Assembly: GCF_033100395.1 (NCBI RefSeq) | Contig: NZ_JAWLVJ010000023.1 | Location: forward strand, 10,104 to 74,103 | Length of the DNA stretch: 64,000 bases | Direction of reading: 5' to 3' | Origin: Terasakiella sp033100395 | GTDB lineage: Bacteria; Pseudomonadota; Alphaproteobacteria; Rhodospirillales; Terasakiellaceae | In this document: positions 41,525 to 50,404 of the stretch, in pieces | Layout of the letters: every line of letters begins with the position of its first letter | Numbering within the stretch: position 1 is the first letter of the stretch | Made by a program: the position numbers and the translations under genes | Notes under the pieces: generated by a model | Database searches by the model: none | What the model was told of the DNA's origin: nothing | The model's input: the letters and a program-made list of their open reading frames with translations, nothing else

Positions 41525-43693
41525 ATGAGAATGTTACATAATCTGGGGATCAAAGCCAAAATTATGGTTTTGGTATCGACGCTTCTTTTAATCGCATTCA
41601 TCGCCAATTTCTTTACGCTGACCAAGGTGACAGAGATTGGTAATGAGATCGAAGCTGTGGCAGAACGTGATATGCCACTGGTTGAACTGATTTCAAATAT
41701 TGAAGCCCATCAGTTAGAACAAGCCATCCATTTTGAACGTGTTTTGCGCCTGACAGGTCTCACACTAAAGAATGATAAATTGCTACAGTCCGAGATTGAT
41801 AAGTTTCACGATCTGGCAAAGAAGGTGGATAAAGAATTATTAGCAGCTGACAAAATTATTGCTGATTTTCTGAAACTGGACAGATTGTCGTCAGAAGAGC
41901 GTGCGGAATTTGAGACGCTTTTAAACTCTATCAAAAGTTTAGAAGTTCAACACGCAACGTATGACCATCATGTCGATGATGTGTTTAAGGGATATTTTGA
42001 CGGTAGAACAGCCGAAGAGATGGCTGGTCTGATTGAAACTACAGCAAAAGAGGAAGATCAGATCACCCATGAGGTGGAAGGGCTTCTGTTTGAAATCGCG
42101 CGTTTCACCAAAGAAGCCTTGCTGGAAGCTGAACATCACGAACATGCGGTTGAAGATTTGATGCTCTGGACCGGGATCGTGTCTTTGGTTATCGGTTTGG
42201 TCTTTGGCTGGATCATCGGTCGCAATGTGGACCGTTCGGTTCATGGGGTGACCGTTGCAACCAACGGCTTGGCTCATGGTGATCTGGATACTGAAATCCC
42301 TTCCCAGGATTTGAAAAACGAGATCGGCGATATCGCCCGTGCCCTTGTGGTTTTTAAAGACAATCTCTGTGAAACCCGCGATCTGCGCGCCCAGCAGGAA
42401 CTGGAAAAGAAACAGGCGGAAGAACGTCAACGCGTTGCCATGGCAAAGATGGCCGATACGTTTGAATCTGACGTGGGTGCGGTTGTGCAGACCGTGACTT
42501 CTGCGGCGACAGAATTACAGGCGTCGTCCACCCAGATGGCAAGTACGGCAAAACAGACCAGTGAACAGGCTGCCATCGTGACCGGATCTGCCCAGCAGGC
42601 AAGTCATAACGTGCAAACAGTGGCTTCTGCGACAGAAGAATTAACCGCGTCCATTGGTGAAATTCGCAATCAGGTGGAAATGTCGGCGCAAGTTTCTGAT
42701 CGCGCAGTGGGTGTCGCCCAACATACCACCGAAACGATTGAGGCGTTGAGCCAGCAAGTGGCAAAAATTGGTGAAGTGGTGGCGCTAATTACCAATATTG
42801 CGGAGCAAACCAACCTTCTGGCCCTGAATGCAACGATTGAGGCCGCACGTGCAGGGGAAGCCGGTAAAGGCTTTGCGGTTGTGGCGGGCGAAGTGAAAAA
42901 TCTTGCCAACCAGACCAGCCGGGCAACCGATGAAATTACCTTGCAAATTACCCATGTTCAAAACGGCACGGGGGAAGTGGAACAGGCGATTAATTCCATC
43001 ACCAATGTCATCACGGAAATGAATGAAATTTCGTCTAACATTGCCTCTGCCGTTGAAGAACAAAATGCGGCGACCGATGAAATTGCCAAAAATATTGATG
43101 AGGCCTCTCGCGGGACTGTGGAAGTAAGTGATAGCATTCAGACTGTTGAACAGGCGGCGACCGAAACCGGCAGTGCGGCCACACAGATTGCGGATGCCAG
43201 TGCAGACTTGTCTCATCAGGGTGAGTTCCTGCGCGAAAAAGTCGCAAGCTTCCTCAATCGGGTCAGAAATGACGAAGGCGAGCTTTCGATTGTGGAATGG
43301 GATGATGCTTACTCATACGGTCATGCGACCATTGATGCGGCAAACCAAAGTTATGTGAAAGGCCTGAACAAGATTTTCGCAGCCATGTTGTCCGGTGACA
43401 ATATGCAAAGCGTGATGCATGTGCTGGATAACATCCATAATGACGCGCCTGCCCATTTTGAACAGGAAATGACGGTATTGGCGAAAGTGAATTATCCCGG
43501 ACTGGATAATGTGCGCACGGCCCATAAGGACTTCCTGGATAATCTGACACATTGGTATAAAGCCTACGAAGGTGGAAAAACCGATGATATCACCGAAGCC
43601 TTTGCTGGCTTGCTTGGTTGGTTTAACGGTCATATTTCCCGTGTGGACGCAGCCTTTGTGCGTCAACAGCTGGCAATGAGCGCAGCGGCATAA
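41525..43693 (+). CDS. Methyl-accepting chemotaxis protein with degenerate C-terminal hemerythrin domain
   Basis: Transmembrane chemoreceptor (722 aa). N-terminal helix (about 12-32), periplasmic helical-bundle sensor (33-210), second helix (about 214-236), HAMP (237-290), signalling domain (310-570; tip QTNLLALNATIEAARAGEAGKGFAVVAGEVKNLA) and a C-terminal hemerythrin-like domain (about 585-715). Of seven usual diiron ligands, H644, E648, H667, H703 and D708 are present; the first His is replaced by Asn607 and the His four before H667 by Val663. Iron binding may therefore be altered or lost. Promoter lies in the 192-bp gap shared with the divergent ParA gene. Confidence 0.88.
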   Translation: MRMLHNLGIKAKIMVLVSTLLLIAFIANFFTLTKVTEIGNEIEAVAERDMPLVELISNIEAHQLEQAIHFERVLRLTGLTLKNDKLLQSEIDKFHDLAKKVDKELLAADKIIADFLKLDRLSSEERAEFETLLNSIKSLEVQHATYDHHVDDVFKGYFDGRTAEEMAGLIETTAKEEDQITHEVEGLLFEIARFTKEALLEAEHHEHAVEDLMLWTGIVSLVIGLVFGWIIGRNVDRSVHGVTVATNGLAHGDLDTEIPSQDLKNEIGDIARALVVFKDNLCETRDLRAQQELEKKQAEERQRVAMAKMADTFESDVGAVVQTVTSAATELQASSTQMASTAKQTSEQAAIVTGSAQQASHNVQTVASATEELTASIGEIRNQVEMSAQVSDRAVGVAQHTTETIEALSQQVAKIGEVVALITNIAEQTNLLALNATIEAARAGEAGKGFAVVAGEVKNLANQTSRATDEITLQITHVQNGTGEVEQAINSITNVITEMNEISSNIASAVEEQNAATDEIAKNIDEASRGTVEVSDSIQTVEQAATETGSAATQIADASADLSHQGEFLREKVASFLNRVRNDEGELSIVEWDDAYSYGHATIDAANQSYVKGLNKIFAAMLSGDNMQSVMHVLDNIHNDAPAHFEQEMTVLAKVNYPGLDNVRTAHKDFLDNLTHWYKAYEGGKTDDITEAFAGLLGWFNGHISRVDAAFVRQQLAMSAAA

Positions 43694-43711
43694 AATCAGG
43701 ACAAGAAAAAA

Positions 43712-43746
43712 GGGCGCTTCCTGACAGATCGGAAGCGCCCTTTTTT
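43712..43746. terminator. Bidirectional Rho-independent terminator
   Basis: A perfect 10-bp stem (GGGCGCTTCC/GGAAGCGCCC, 9-nt loop) with a T6 tract on one side and an A6 tract on the other serves the convergent chemoreceptor and mch genes. Confidence 0.92.
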
Positions 43747-43764
43747 GTGTCGATTAATCTGGTC

Positions 43765-44820
43765 TTAGCCACGACGTGGCATCAGTACCCAGTAATCCAG
43801 ATCCAGAACCACATCTTCGTGGTACTTGCCGTCTTCGTTTTTATATGGGAAGTCGCCAGCCGGATGGTCTTTTGTGGCGACCAGACGCAGGCGAAGCGCA
43901 CCCATGTCGGTGCGGCCCTTGATTTCCTGTTTATCCAGAATTTCAGAATAAGCAAAGATAGTGTTGCCGGCGAAAGTCGGGTTGGCGTGTGCACCAGCGT
44001 TGATCGCTGCAACCTTGAACGCATTGCCCAGGCCGTTAAAGGACAGGCCACGTGCCAGTGAAATGATGTGACCGCCATAGATCAGACGCTTGCCGAACTG
44101 GTTATCTTTGGCTGCCAGCTGGTCAAAGTGAACCTTGGCTGTGTTTTGATAGAGACGGGTTGCCATCTGATGTTCCGCTTCTTCAATGGTCATGCCATCG
44201 ATATGGTCGATTTTCTCGCCTACTTCATAGTCTTCCCACAGGTGAGGAGAGCCTGCCAGGTCGGTGTCGTAATTTGAGAAATCCAGACCTTCTGCGATCA
44301 CCAGATCGTCAACCTCAACAACTTTTGCCAGTTCGGGAATTTGTGTTTCAGGTGTCGGGGCATCCAGATTTTTCTTTTTCACCATCACCCAGCGCACATA
44401 ATCCAGAACGACTTCATCATCCTGATTGACGCCGACAGAATTGACATAAACCACACCGGATTTACCGTTGGAATTTTCTTTCAGTCCGATCACGGTTGAG
44501 GTGGTACGAACCGTATCACCCGGATAAACAGGCGCGCCAAAGCGACCTTCGGCATAGCCCAGGTTGGCAACCGCGTTGAGCGATACATCCGGAACCGTTT
44601 TACCAAACACCATGTGGAACGCCAGCAGGTCGTCCAGCGGCATGGCTTCAAAGCCAAGGTCGCGCGCGTTTGGCTCAGATGAATGGGGCATGTGGCGGAA
44701 ACCGTAAAGGGCTGTGTAAAGCGATACGTCGCCTTCTGTTACGGTACGTGGTGTTGCGTGCACAATTTCCTGACCGAGGGAGAAATCTTCAAAGAAGTTA
44801 CCCGGGTTGGTTTTAGTCAT
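43765..44820 (-). CDS. mch: Mesaconyl-CoA hydratase
   Basis: Ethylmalonyl-CoA pathway hydratase that interconverts mesaconyl-CoA and beta-methylmalyl-CoA (351 aa). It has two MaoC-like hotdog halves. The N-terminus TNPGNFFEDFSLGQEIVHATPRTVTEGDVSLYT and the segment VYVNSVGVNQDDEVVLDYVRWVM match my memory of Rhodobacter Mch closely. It acts on the product of the Mcd enzyme at the window start. The ATG at 44820 has GAGGA upstream; 14 upstream codons are unlikely to be used. Confidence 0.93.
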   Translation of the reverse strand: MTKTNPGNFFEDFSLGQEIVHATPRTVTEGDVSLYTALYGFRHMPHSSEPNARDLGFEAMPLDDLLAFHMVFGKTVPDVSLNAVANLGYAEGRFGAPVYPGDTVRTTSTVIGLKENSNGKSGVVYVNSVGVNQDDEVVLDYVRWVMVKKKNLDAPTPETQIPELAKVVEVDDLVIAEGLDFSNYDTDLAGSPHLWEDYEVGEKIDHIDGMTIEEAEHQMATRLYQNTAKVHFDQLAAKDNQFGKRLIYGGHIISLARGLSFNGLGNAFKVAAINAGAHANPTFAGNTIFAYSEILDKQEIKGRTDMGALRLRLVATKDHPAGDFPYKNEDGKYHEDVVLDLDYWVLMPRRG

Positions 44821-44917
44821 GGTGAGAATCCTCAAATTTTTTAATTTGAGGCTTTCTAGCATTTTTTGCAGCGCAATGAAAAGACTTTTTGCAGGTGCGA
44901 TATTGAAATAAAATTAC

Positions 44918-45292
44918 TCAATGCCGTTCTGCGAGCAATTTGTCCACCATATTGAGAAGTTCATCCTGACTAACAGGCTTGATCAGGGTTGCATCAAAGA
45001 AGACTTCGCTGATTTTCAAGGCTTCGTGGGGGGAAATGCGATCCCCGCCTCCGGTGATGACCAGCAGCTTTGGCGTATTTTCAAGACTGTGGGCGTGGGT
45101 CGCAACTTCAACGCCATCGACTTTGGGCATCAAAAGGTCGGTCACGACCAGGTCAAAGTCTTCGGTATCCAGATATCGATTGGCTTCCTTACCATTTGTT
45201 GCGGTGACCACTGTGTGGCCAGCAGCGCGCAATGTTTCTTCATAGACGAAGAGAATTTCGGCCATGTCATCTGCAACCAGTATATTTGCCAT
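44918..45292 (-). CDS. Single-domain CheY-like response regulator A
   Basis: Stand-alone receiver protein (124 aa). The phosphoacceptor Asp lies in LVVTDLLMPK, the acidic pair in VADD, the conserved Thr in LVITGGGD and Lys in LIKPV. It is clearly paralogous to the next gene upstream (45382-45750): same GGGD-S-P-xA-L-K pattern. No kinase gene is adjacent, so its partner is unknown. Confidence 0.9.
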   Translation of the reverse strand: MANILVADDMAEILFVYEETLRAAGHTVVTATNGKEANRYLDTEDFDLVVTDLLMPKVDGVEVATHAHSLENTPKLLVITGGGDRISPHEALKISEVFFDATLIKPVSQDELLNMVDKLLAERH

Positions 45293-45381
45293 CTGCAGTC
45301 CTTTATCACGAAAGTGCTAAAGGAAAATATAATGTATTTTCAGGTAGTATTCATCCCATAAATGGGTGAGGGTAAATATAC

Positions 45382-45750
45382 CTAGTCGCGCAACAAGCGT
45401 TCAACCGTGTCAGTTAAGGTCTTCTTTTCAATAGGCTTTACAAGCATTCTGTCGATGTTTGCGCCTTGCAACTTAAGCGCGGCATAAGGGGACATTTGAT
45501 CGCCGCCACCTGTAATTACGAGAATTTTTGGGCGCGGGTTCAATTTATCGGCTTGTTCAGCGACATCGAATCCGTCTTTTTGCGGCATCATCAGATCGGT
45601 GATGACGATGTCATACTTCTGTTCTTCCAGACTGGTGATGGCATCGCGACCATTGGCCACACTGTTTACCTCATGGCCCGCCCCCATCAGGATGGTTTCA
45701 TAGGCAAAGCGAATTTCAGCAATATCTTCTGCAATCAGGATGGCAGCCAT
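45382..45750 (-). CDS. Single-domain CheY-like response regulator B
   Basis: Stand-alone receiver protein (122 aa) and tandem paralogue of the neighbouring regulator. Phosphoacceptor Asp in IVITDLMMPQ, acidic pair in IAED, Thr in LVITGGGD and Lys in LVKPI are intact. It precedes its paralogue by 89 bp in the same orientation, so they likely arose by duplication and share a transcript. Confidence 0.9.
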   Translation of the reverse strand: MAAILIAEDIAEIRFAYETILMGAGHEVNSVANGRDAITSLEEQKYDIVITDLMMPQKDGFDVAEQADKLNPRPKILVITGGGDQMSPYAALKLQGANIDRMLVKPIEKKTLTDTVERLLRD

Positions 45751-45787
45751 TAATCGTGTCCGAATGTTAACAAACTAAAATATTAGC

Positions 45788-46987
45788 TTATATGATTTTA
45801 CCGATCCGGTTCAAGGCCTCTTCGATGATAGGTTGTTCATGAACAAGGGCAAGACGAATATAAGCTGTACCGGGATTTACACCGGACTGGTCTGTCTTGG
45901 CAAGATAATTTCCCGGAATAACGCGCACACCGGCTTTTTTCCAAATTTCAAGGGCGGCTTCTTCACCGTTTGCCCAGCGTTCACGCACATCCAGCCAGAG
46001 GAAAAATCCACCCGCTGGGCGATAAAAGCCCAAGCGGTTGCCAAGGATTCGTTCTGCCGTATCAATCTTTTCTTTGTAAAGACGACGGTTTTCAACCACA
46101 TGGGCGTCATCGCGCCACAGCGCTGCGGAGGCGGCTTGTAACGGCAAGGGCATGGAGGCCCCACCATAATTGCGCAAACCGACAAAATTCTTGATCAGAT
46201 CCGGGTCGCCCGCCACAAAGCCGGAGCGCAGGCCCGCAGCACTCGATCGTTTGGACAGAGAATGAAAGACCAGCAGGTTTTTGGTTGATCCGGTTTCCTG
46301 TGCGACTTCCATAGCCCCATGAGGTTTGTCTGCATCATAAAGTTCGGCGTAACATTCATCCATAATCAGGGTGAAGTCATATGTACGTGCCAGTTCCAGG
46401 GCGTGTCGTAGATAATCCAGATCACAGACCATCCCTTGTGGGTTGCCCGGGGAACATAAAAACAGCATCGCCGTTTTTTTCCAGGTTTCTTCATCAACTG
46501 CCGAAAGATCAGGCATGAAATCATTTTCAGGACCGGCGGGCAGATAGACAGGCTGGGCTTCGTTCATGACGGCGGCACCGACATAGACCTGATAAAACGG
46601 GTTCGGGACTAAAACCAGCGGCTTTTCTTCCCCCTTCGCCACCCGTTCAATCAGCAAATTGCCGATCAGAAACAGGGCTTCACGGGTACCACAGACGGGC
46701 AGGACATCATCGGTGCTGATGAAATCGTCTTTCAGATCATAACGGCGATCCAGAAATTCTTTAATGGCGGCTTTCAGGTCCGGATTGCCTGCGATCGGTG
46801 GATATTTGTTCCAGCTTAAAGCGTTGGCATTGATGGTATCTTGTAACAAGGCAGGTGGCTGATGCTGCGGTTCACCAATGGACATGGCCAGCGGGGTGAT
46901 GCCTTCGGGGACTTCATGATGGTCCAGCAGGTCGCGCAGGCGCTGGAAAGGATAATCACTAAGTTGGGAAAGAGAAGAATTCACCAT
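45788..46987 (-). CDS. dapC: Class I/II aminotransferase, probably succinyldiaminopimelate transaminase
   Basis: PLP-dependent aminotransferase (399 aa). Features are IGEPQHQPP near the N-terminus, NPFYQVYVGAA, LCSPGNPQG, MDECYAELY, the PLP lysine in FHSLSKRSSAAGLRSGF, and C-terminal IRLALVH. The overall pattern fits the DapC group that works with DapF in lysine and peptidoglycan synthesis; other class I substrates cannot be excluded. Confidence 0.75.
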   Translation of the reverse strand: MVNSSLSQLSDYPFQRLRDLLDHHEVPEGITPLAMSIGEPQHQPPALLQDTINANALSWNKYPPIAGNPDLKAAIKEFLDRRYDLKDDFISTDDVLPVCGTREALFLIGNLLIERVAKGEEKPLVLVPNPFYQVYVGAAVMNEAQPVYLPAGPENDFMPDLSAVDEETWKKTAMLFLCSPGNPQGMVCDLDYLRHALELARTYDFTLIMDECYAELYDADKPHGAMEVAQETGSTKNLLVFHSLSKRSSAAGLRSGFVAGDPDLIKNFVGLRNYGGASMPLPLQAASAALWRDDAHVVENRRLYKEKIDTAERILGNRLGFYRPAGGFFLWLDVRERWANGEEAALEIWKKAGVRVIPGNYLAKTDQSGVNPGTAYIRLALVHEQPIIEEALNRIGKII

Positions 46988-47000
46988 GTCTAAAAGGCCT

Positions 47001-48266
47001 TTATGTCTGTGTCTGCCCTCTTATATCAGGCAAGTTTCGCATCAGGGCAAGCCCGATGATGAAAAAGATAAGAATGGTTGCCATCCCGGCGCGTTGCGAC
47101 AGGAAGACATCGGTCATAAAAGCAACCAATAATGGCCCGATAAAGGCAGTGACCTTGCCTGATAAGGCATAAAGACCAAACAGTTCGGTATGAATATCTT
47201 TGGGCGCAATATGGGACATATAGGTCCGGCTGGCCGCTTGCGTTGGCCCCATGAAGAACCCAAGCAACAGCCCCAGGATCAGGAAGTGATTTTTATCTGC
47301 GACCAGCAAGGTGCCTCCTCCGATAAAGAAAATGGCGATCAGGGACAGGCTGATCACCCGTTTGGGCCCCCAGCGATCATCCAGCCAGCCAAAGAAAGCT
47401 GCCCCAATTCCGGCCGTGACATTTAGCCCGATGCCGAAGATGATCAGGTCTTTAAATCCCATATTGAAGGTCCCAGCCGCATAAATGCCGCCAAAAGCAA
47501 ACAGGGTGTTCAGTCCATCGATATAGATCATGCGGGTGATGAGGAAGGAAAAGACGGTTTTATGATCACGCCAGTTTTTTAAAGTCGCCGTCAGGCTGGA
47601 TAGGCCCTGACCAATGGCTTTGCTGATCGTTGTTTTGGATGGTTGATCCGGCACCAGCAGAAAAAGTGGCAAGGCAAACAGCGCATACCAAAAGGCAACG
47701 AAGGGACCGGAAATACGGATATGTTCGCTGGTGTCTTTATCCAGTCCAAATAAAGGTGTGTCAGTTTGCACAAACAGGACAAGCACAACAATCAGTCCCA
47801 ACAGGCCGCCCAGATAGCCAAAGCCCCAGGACAGACCGGACAGCAGGCCCTCTTTTCCCGGCACTGATAAATCCTGCAGCATGGCATTGTAAAAGACCAT
47901 TGCCATTTCAAACCCGAAAGTCGCCATTCCCACACACAAAAGCGCAAGCGCGATGGAACTGGTATCGGGCAGGGCATACCAGAGGGCAGCAGAAGAAAGA
48001 ATACAGATTAAGGAAAAGAGAAAAATCCAAGGTTTTCGATGTCCGGTATGATCGGCAATGGCGCCAAAGATCGGCGCGCACAGGGCAATCATCAATCCGG
48101 CAGCCCCGGTTGCATATCCCCACAGGCTGGTGCCTGTGACTTCATCCGGTGCAATGGCCTTGGTAAAATAGGCTGCAAAGATGAAAGTGGTGATCACGGT
48201 CGGAAAGGCAGAATTGGCAAAATCAAAAAGGGCCCAGGCAATACGTTGAACGGTGGTGGCTTTCAT
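47001..48266 (-). CDS. UMF1-family MFS transporter
   Basis: Inner-membrane protein of 421 aa with about 12 helices. The start WALFDFANSAFPTVITTFIFAAYF and the segment AIADHTGHRKPW are typical of the Atg22/UMF1-type major facilitator group. The substrate is unknown. It lies 13 bp before the aminotransferase on the same strand, so co-transcription is likely. A short palindrome AGTACGAGTACT (48291-48302) lies in the promoter region. Confidence 0.88.
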   Translation of the reverse strand: MKATTVQRIAWALFDFANSAFPTVITTFIFAAYFTKAIAPDEVTGTSLWGYATGAAGLMIALCAPIFGAIADHTGHRKPWIFLFSLICILSSAALWYALPDTSSIALALLCVGMATFGFEMAMVFYNAMLQDLSVPGKEGLLSGLSWGFGYLGGLLGLIVVLVLFVQTDTPLFGLDKDTSEHIRISGPFVAFWYALFALPLFLLVPDQPSKTTISKAIGQGLSSLTATLKNWRDHKTVFSFLITRMIYIDGLNTLFAFGGIYAAGTFNMGFKDLIIFGIGLNVTAGIGAAFFGWLDDRWGPKRVISLSLIAIFFIGGGTLLVADKNHFLILGLLLGFFMGPTQAASRTYMSHIAPKDIHTELFGLYALSGKVTAFIGPLLVAFMTDVFLSQRAGMATILIFFIIGLALMRNLPDIRGQTQT

Positions 48267-48371
48267 CTGTTTTCTGCTGAATAATCAATAAGTACGAGTA
48301 CTATAGTTGTTTTTTAGGGTGACGGCATACGGAAATTATGCGACCTTTTTACAGTCTATACCAGAAGTAGG

Positions 48372-49100
48372 GTGCCCGTGCGCGTCATAAGTTTCATATC
48401 AATCATTTGGTTTGCCATTTTTGGCTGCTCTCTGGCGTGGAGTGCGTCTGAAGACATCAAGATCGTGACTGCTGAACTGCCACCTTACAGTATCGAAGTT
48501 GGCATGCGCCCTGGTCTGATGGTGGAAATCCTCAGCATGATTGAACATCGTCTCAAAGGAAGGCATAAGCCCCATTATTACCCTTGGCCACGTGCCCAGA
48601 TGCTGACACGGGCCAATGCCAATCATATTATCTTCCCTTTAACGCGCACGCCGGAACGAGAACCGTATTATGATTGGGCGATCAATGTGATGCAGGTCGA
48701 TTCGGTCTTTATTACGCTGGATGGCCGTAAACTGAGTTTGGAAGAAGCTAAAAAGCTTGATTTGATTACGGTGCAGCAATCAACACCCTTTGAAGAATTT
48801 CTGAAAAAAGAAGGCTTTATCAATATTGTCAGTTCGCCGCAACCGGCAGAGCGCCATTTGTTATTGTTGCAAAAAAAACGGGTGGAAGCCTGGTTCACAT
48901 CGCGGGACCTGGCCCAATATGCTCTGGCTGAAAACGGCTTATCAGAAAAAGCGACTCTCAGTGAGCCTATGGAAAGTGGGCAGATTTATATCGCTTTTTC
49001 CAAACAATTTCCGCCTTCCTTACGCCAGCAATATATTGATGTATATAACGAGCTCAAGGAAGACGGATCCATTGCATATATTATGAAACAATATCGTTAA
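48372..49100 (+). CDS. Transporter-type periplasmic binding protein
   Basis: Exported protein of 242 aa (signal peptide ending near AWSASED) with a type 2 substrate-binding fold like that of SBP_bac_3 proteins (IKIVTAELPPYSIEVGMRPGLMVEIL; YPWPRAQML; then MESGQIYIAFSKQFP). It lacks adjacent permease genes. A GTG start at 48372 is given; a second GTG at 48378 has a better AGGG spacing. Role unknown. Confidence 0.75.
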   Translation: MPVRVISFISIIWFAIFGCSLAWSASEDIKIVTAELPPYSIEVGMRPGLMVEILSMIEHRLKGRHKPHYYPWPRAQMLTRANANHIIFPLTRTPEREPYYDWAINVMQVDSVFITLDGRKLSLEEAKKLDLITVQQSTPFEEFLKKEGFINIVSSPQPAERHLLLLQKKRVEAWFTSRDLAQYALAENGLSEKATLSEPMESGQIYIAFSKQFPPSLRQQYIDVYNELKEDGSIAYIMKQYR

Positions 49101-49102
49101 GA

Positions 49103-50215
49103 TCAGTCAAAGACGATCTTTGGGCCTTGGTTGCCCGTCATTTGTTCCATCACTTTAAACCAGACTTTATCGGCGATGCCTTTATAGGCGGTGGCATGTT
49201 CGCTGTCTGGCTGGGAGGCGACGATGGGCTGTCCGCCGTCGGATGTTTCGCGGATTTGGATATCCAGTGGAATTTCACCAAGGAAATCAGCGCCTTGGGC
49301 TTCGGCTGTTTCACGCGCCCCGCCATGGCTGAAGACGTCGGTGCGCCCGCCACAGTGTGGGCAGGAGAAATAGCTCATATTTTCCACGATGCCGAGGACT
49401 GGAATTTCCACTTTGCGGAACATGTTCAGGCCTTTGCGGGTATCAAGCAGCGCAATATCTTGCGGTGTGGAAACGATCACCGATCCTGTCAGTGGTACTT
49501 TTTGTGCCATGGTCAGCTGGACATCCCCTGTGCCCGGTGGCATATCAACAACCAGAACATCCAACTCGCCCCAGTTTACATCACGCATCAACTGTTCAAG
49601 CGCCCCCATCACCATCGGGCCACGCCAGATCATGGCGGTGTCTTCTTCGACCAGGAAACCGATGGACATACATTTAATGCCGTGGTTTTCCAGTGGTTCC
49701 AGAATTTTGCCGTCCATGGAAACAGGCTGTTCACCTGCCAGACCCAACATCCGTGGGATGGAGGGGCCGTAGATATCTGCATCCAGCAAGCCGACTTTCA
49801 GGCCTTTGGCGGCAAAGGCAAGGGCCAGGTTGACCGATGTGGTGGATTTACCCACACCACCTTTCCCACTGGAAACCGCGATGATGGATTTAACGTCGGG
49901 CATCAGCTGGGCCTGGGCTTGTGGGGCAGCCTGTTGTTGTTGCTGTTGTTGTGGGGCTGCTGCTTTTTCAGCTGTCATCACAACGGTTGCACTTAGGACA
50001 CCATCCATTGCGTGAACGGCATTTTCAGCTTCTTTGCGCACAGGTTCCAGTTCCTTGGCGCGCGACGGATCGCCGATATCCAATGTGAAAGCCACATGTC
50101 CATCTTTGCTTTGCAGGCCGACGACCATACCGGCGCTGACAATATCAGTACCTTTTGCAGGGTCATTAATCCCTTTTAAGGTTTCGAGAACTTTTTGTTC
50201 TAATTGGGCGGACAT
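49103..50215 (-). CDS. Mrp/ApbC family iron-sulphur cluster carrier ATPase
   Basis: P-loop ATPase for Fe-S cluster transfer (370 aa). An N-terminal DUF59/MIP18 domain (about 1-85) is joined by a Gln-rich linker to the ATPase (about 105-360), with Walker A SSGKGGVGKSTTSVN, DADIYGPSIP, and the cluster-binding CPHCGG. The poly-Gln linker is encoded by caa/cag codons near 49930 and varies in length in such proteins. Confidence 0.94.
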   Translation of the reverse strand: MSAQLEQKVLETLKGINDPAKGTDIVSAGMVVGLQSKDGHVAFTLDIGDPSRAKELEPVRKEAENAVHAMDGVLSATVVMTAEKAAAPQQQQQQQAAPQAQAQLMPDVKSIIAVSSGKGGVGKSTTSVNLALAFAAKGLKVGLLDADIYGPSIPRMLGLAGEQPVSMDGKILEPLENHGIKCMSIGFLVEEDTAMIWRGPMVMGALEQLMRDVNWGELDVLVVDMPPGTGDVQLTMAQKVPLTGSVIVSTPQDIALLDTRKGLNMFRKVEIPVLGIVENMSYFSCPHCGGRTDVFSHGGARETAEAQGADFLGEIPLDIQIRETSDGGQPIVASQPDSEHATAYKGIADKVWFKVMEQMTGNQGPKIVFD

Positions 50216-50317
50216 GCTTGAAAACTCCTTCAGACCGGATAAATATTATTTTACGCGTGCGTTGCGTTGCAAAAGCTGTTGCTGTCATATAAGACTGTTA
50301 TAAGCGTTTTGCCAAGG

Positions 50318-50377
50318 GCAACAAACTACAACCTTTGTAGGATAGTTTTTCAGCAAAGCAACAAACGACAACCTTTG
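50318..50377. promoter_or_regulatory. Direct repeat upstream of hflK
   Basis: Two 20-bp copies (GCAACAAACTACAACCTTTG 50318-50337 and GCAACAAACGACAACCTTTG 50358-50377) differ at one base and start 40 bp apart, about four helical turns, in the 189-bp gap between mrp and hflK. They look like tandem operator sites on one face of the DNA. Confidence 0.5.
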
Positions 50378-50404
50378 ACTAATCTTTATAGGGAAAAACC
50401 CAAT

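Noticed and set aside
49925..49965. Trinucleotide-like repeat (ttg/ctg) in mrp
   Set aside because: Encodes the poly-Gln linker of Mrp; a normal low-complexity linker, not a separate repeat element.
50267..50404. 46-residue N-terminal extension of HflK
   Set aside because: It covers the direct repeats and the intergenic region; the ATG at 50405 has its own ribosome site and fits the family.
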